Below are positions 14,454 to 15,986 of a stretch of 15,986 nt of DNA, in pieces. The stretch is from Clostridiaceae bacterium. Lineage in GTDB: Bacteria; Bacillota; Clostridia; Peptostreptococcales; Peptostreptococcaceae. The notes below the pieces were generated by a model. That model was not told the origin of the DNA and searched no databases. It saw only the letters and a list, made by a program, of their open reading frames with translations. The stretch's first letter is position 1. The number at the start of each line of letters is the position of its first letter. The translations under genes and the position numbers were made by a program. Location of the stretch: the NCBI GenBank assembly GCA_902362365.1, contig CABIVQ010000063.1, positions 1 through 15,986 on the forward strand, read 5' to 3'.

Positions 14454-15863
14454 TTATAGATATTTATCTTCTAATTCTTTTACTGATAACGGTTTACTAT
14501 ATAAATATCCTTGTATCACACATTCACCCATTTGTTGAATTATTTCTTTTTGCTCTCCATTCTCTACACCCTCTGCAACTACTTTTAAGTTTAAAGATTG
14601 AGCTAAAGTAAATATCATTTTTATTATCTTATCATTTTGGCAAATGTAATCTACAAATTTCTTATCTATTTTTACCCCTCTTATCGGTAATTTTTCTAAA
14701 TAGCTTAATGCACTATACCCTCTTCCAAAATCATCTAAGTATATATCCATTCCAGCTTTGTTTATAATATTTAAGTTATCACTTATTTGTTTTTGATTTT
14801 CTATTGCAAAGTTTTCTGTTATTTCAAAACTATTTTATTAGTAGATATATTGTACTTATTAAGCATTTCTTTAACATAGTTACAGAAGTTCTTATTCATT
14901 AACTGTATAGGTGAAATATTTATACTTACCTTAGGAATATTAAATTGTTTTTCTCCCAAATTTCTATTTGCTTAAACACTTCTTCTATTATAAATTCGCC
15001 TAATTCATGAATAGTTCCAGTTTCTTCAGCAATATTTATAAATTCATTCGGTGGCACAAATCCTAATAATTGACTTTGCCATCTTACTAAAGATTCCATA
15101 CATTCTATAATTCCAGTTCGAGGATTTATTTGTGTCTGATATACCATATATAATTCTTTATATTTTATTCCTTCTGTTATAGATATTCCTGTTATTAACT
15201 TCTTCATATCTGAAGTATATTCTACAAAGTTATTTCTTCCATTTTTCTTTATGTTATACATGGCTAAATCACCTTGTATCATAATATCATTTATACTATT
15301 ATTTCCTTCTAGATAAAAGGCCAAACCTATAGAAACAGTCGCCTTAATACTATATACACCTAACTTGAATGGCTGCCCCATTGATTTAACTAGTTTTGAT
15401 GTGAAATTTCTTATTTCATCTTTATCCTTGTAATTCTTTACAAGAATGACAAACTCGTCTCCTGAAATTCTTGCTATTACACTATTTGGAATTGAATTCT
15501 TAAAAACTCTATGTGCAAATTCAATTAATATTAGATCTCCTACCTTATGCCCATATATGTCATTAATATTTTTAAATTTATCAATATCTAAAAATAACAA
15601 TGCTGCCTTAGAATACTTTTCGCCAAATTCGCTTTTGAATTTTTCTAATTCTTTATACTTTTCATTGAAATGACCTTTTTTAATTTTGAAATAGATTTAT
15701 GTATTGCTTCTATTTTTGACATAAATCTATTGTTTAAAAACTTCCATGTAGACATTATTATAGTAGTGTATAAGGCCAGTATTCCCAAAAATAAATTCCT
15801 TGTCATTTTTATATTTTCTATTAATACTTCATCTGAATTTAATTTCGCAATTATTAATTTAAT
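14454..15863 (-). pseudogene. Membrane GGDEF-EAL cyclic-di-GMP protein, broken by three frameshifts
   Basis: The reading starts without a codon after TAG (15866-15864). It gives a membrane helix (NLFLGILALYTTIIMS), a HAMP-like linker (RFMSKIEAIHKSISKLKK), a GGDEF domain and an EAL domain. The GGDEF part has LFLDIDKFKNINDIYGHKVGD and RISGDEF (Ser for the first Gly) but lacks the DxLTGLxNR opening. The EAL part keeps MESLVRW (ESL for EAL), SINISPIQL, DDFGRGYSALSYL, KIDKKF and GYLYSKPL. Restoring continuity needs one added base at each of three places: the T run 15676-15681, the T run 14948-14952 and the A run 14826-14829 (plus-strand numbering). The sensory N-terminus is missing. In life it would have made or hydrolysed c-di-GMP at the membrane. 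Two open pieces (14926-15600 and 14454-14750) are fragments of this one gene. Confidence 0.85.
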
Positions 15864-15933
15864 CTATTGTGCTAGTTAAATTTAATTTCCAAATAAAGTA
15901 AAATGTTTTTTGCAAAAAAATAGACCCATAGTG

Positions 15934-15966
15934 ACTAGTATTTGTAAATTTTATCCAAATACTAGT
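15934..15966 (+). terminator. Hairpin with T-rich tail near the window end
   Basis: ACTAGTATTTG (15934-15944) pairs exactly with CAAATACTAGT (15956-15966), followed by TCTTTTATTTT. It has terminator form on the plus strand but no plus-strand gene precedes it, so it may be an attenuator for a gene to the right. Confidence 0.55.
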
Positions 15967-15986
15967 TCTTTTATTTTAGCTAAAGA

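Noticed and set aside
1..15986. CRISPR array, tRNA, rRNA or replication origin
   Set aside because: No regularly spaced repeats, cloverleaf-like segments, rRNA blocks or iteron/DnaA-box clusters were seen on either strand.

Overview
AT-rich DNA of a Gram-positive clostridial type. Strong AGGAGG ribosome sites, A/T-ending codons, a HesB-like gene with an in-frame UGA, AgrB/AgrD remnants and a PyrR-type RNA leader all point to Clostridia, plausibly Peptostreptococcaceae. The genus cannot be fixed from sequence alone. No rRNA, tRNA or CRISPR array was found.

Left part (1-4.6 kb): an internally deleted IS30-family element interrupts a small membrane-protein gene. Next come a stand-alone NuoE-type [2Fe-2S] protein, a decayed SipW-type signal peptidase pseudogene and a minus-strand three-gene operon. 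The operon encodes a MotA-like channel protein with a long coiled-coil tail, a MotB/OmpA-like partner and a very short HNH protein. This gene order is that of a Zorya (type II-like) anti-phage system, with a nuclease that ends just after its last Cys pair.

Middle part (4.7-9.9 kb): a DAACS-family symporter lies behind a leader with a near-perfect PyrR-binding hairpin and an intrinsic terminator, which suggests pyrimidine-controlled uptake of orotate or aspartate. It is followed by the tail of an agrB gene running in frame into a broken agrD, two small unknown genes (a membrane protein and a zinc-ribbon protein), and an operon of a HesB-like protein and a 14-TM DHA2 efflux pump. The HesB-like frame carries UGA at the conserved Cys position followed by a SECIS-like hairpin, so it is probably a selenoprotein that ordinary gene calling would split.

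Right part (9.9-16 kb): an AraC-family regulator is divergent from a cytoplasmic GH3 (NagZ-like) glycosidase. The shared intergenic region holds two 21-bp-spaced direct repeats placed to activate the glycosidase and repress the regulator. Then follow a GNAT acetyltransferase, the tail of an EamA transporter and a GGDEF-EAL gene broken by three single-base losses in or beside short homopolymer runs. The window mixes intact operons with an unusual number of decaying genes: transposase, signal peptidase, agrBD, EamA and GGDEF-EAL.
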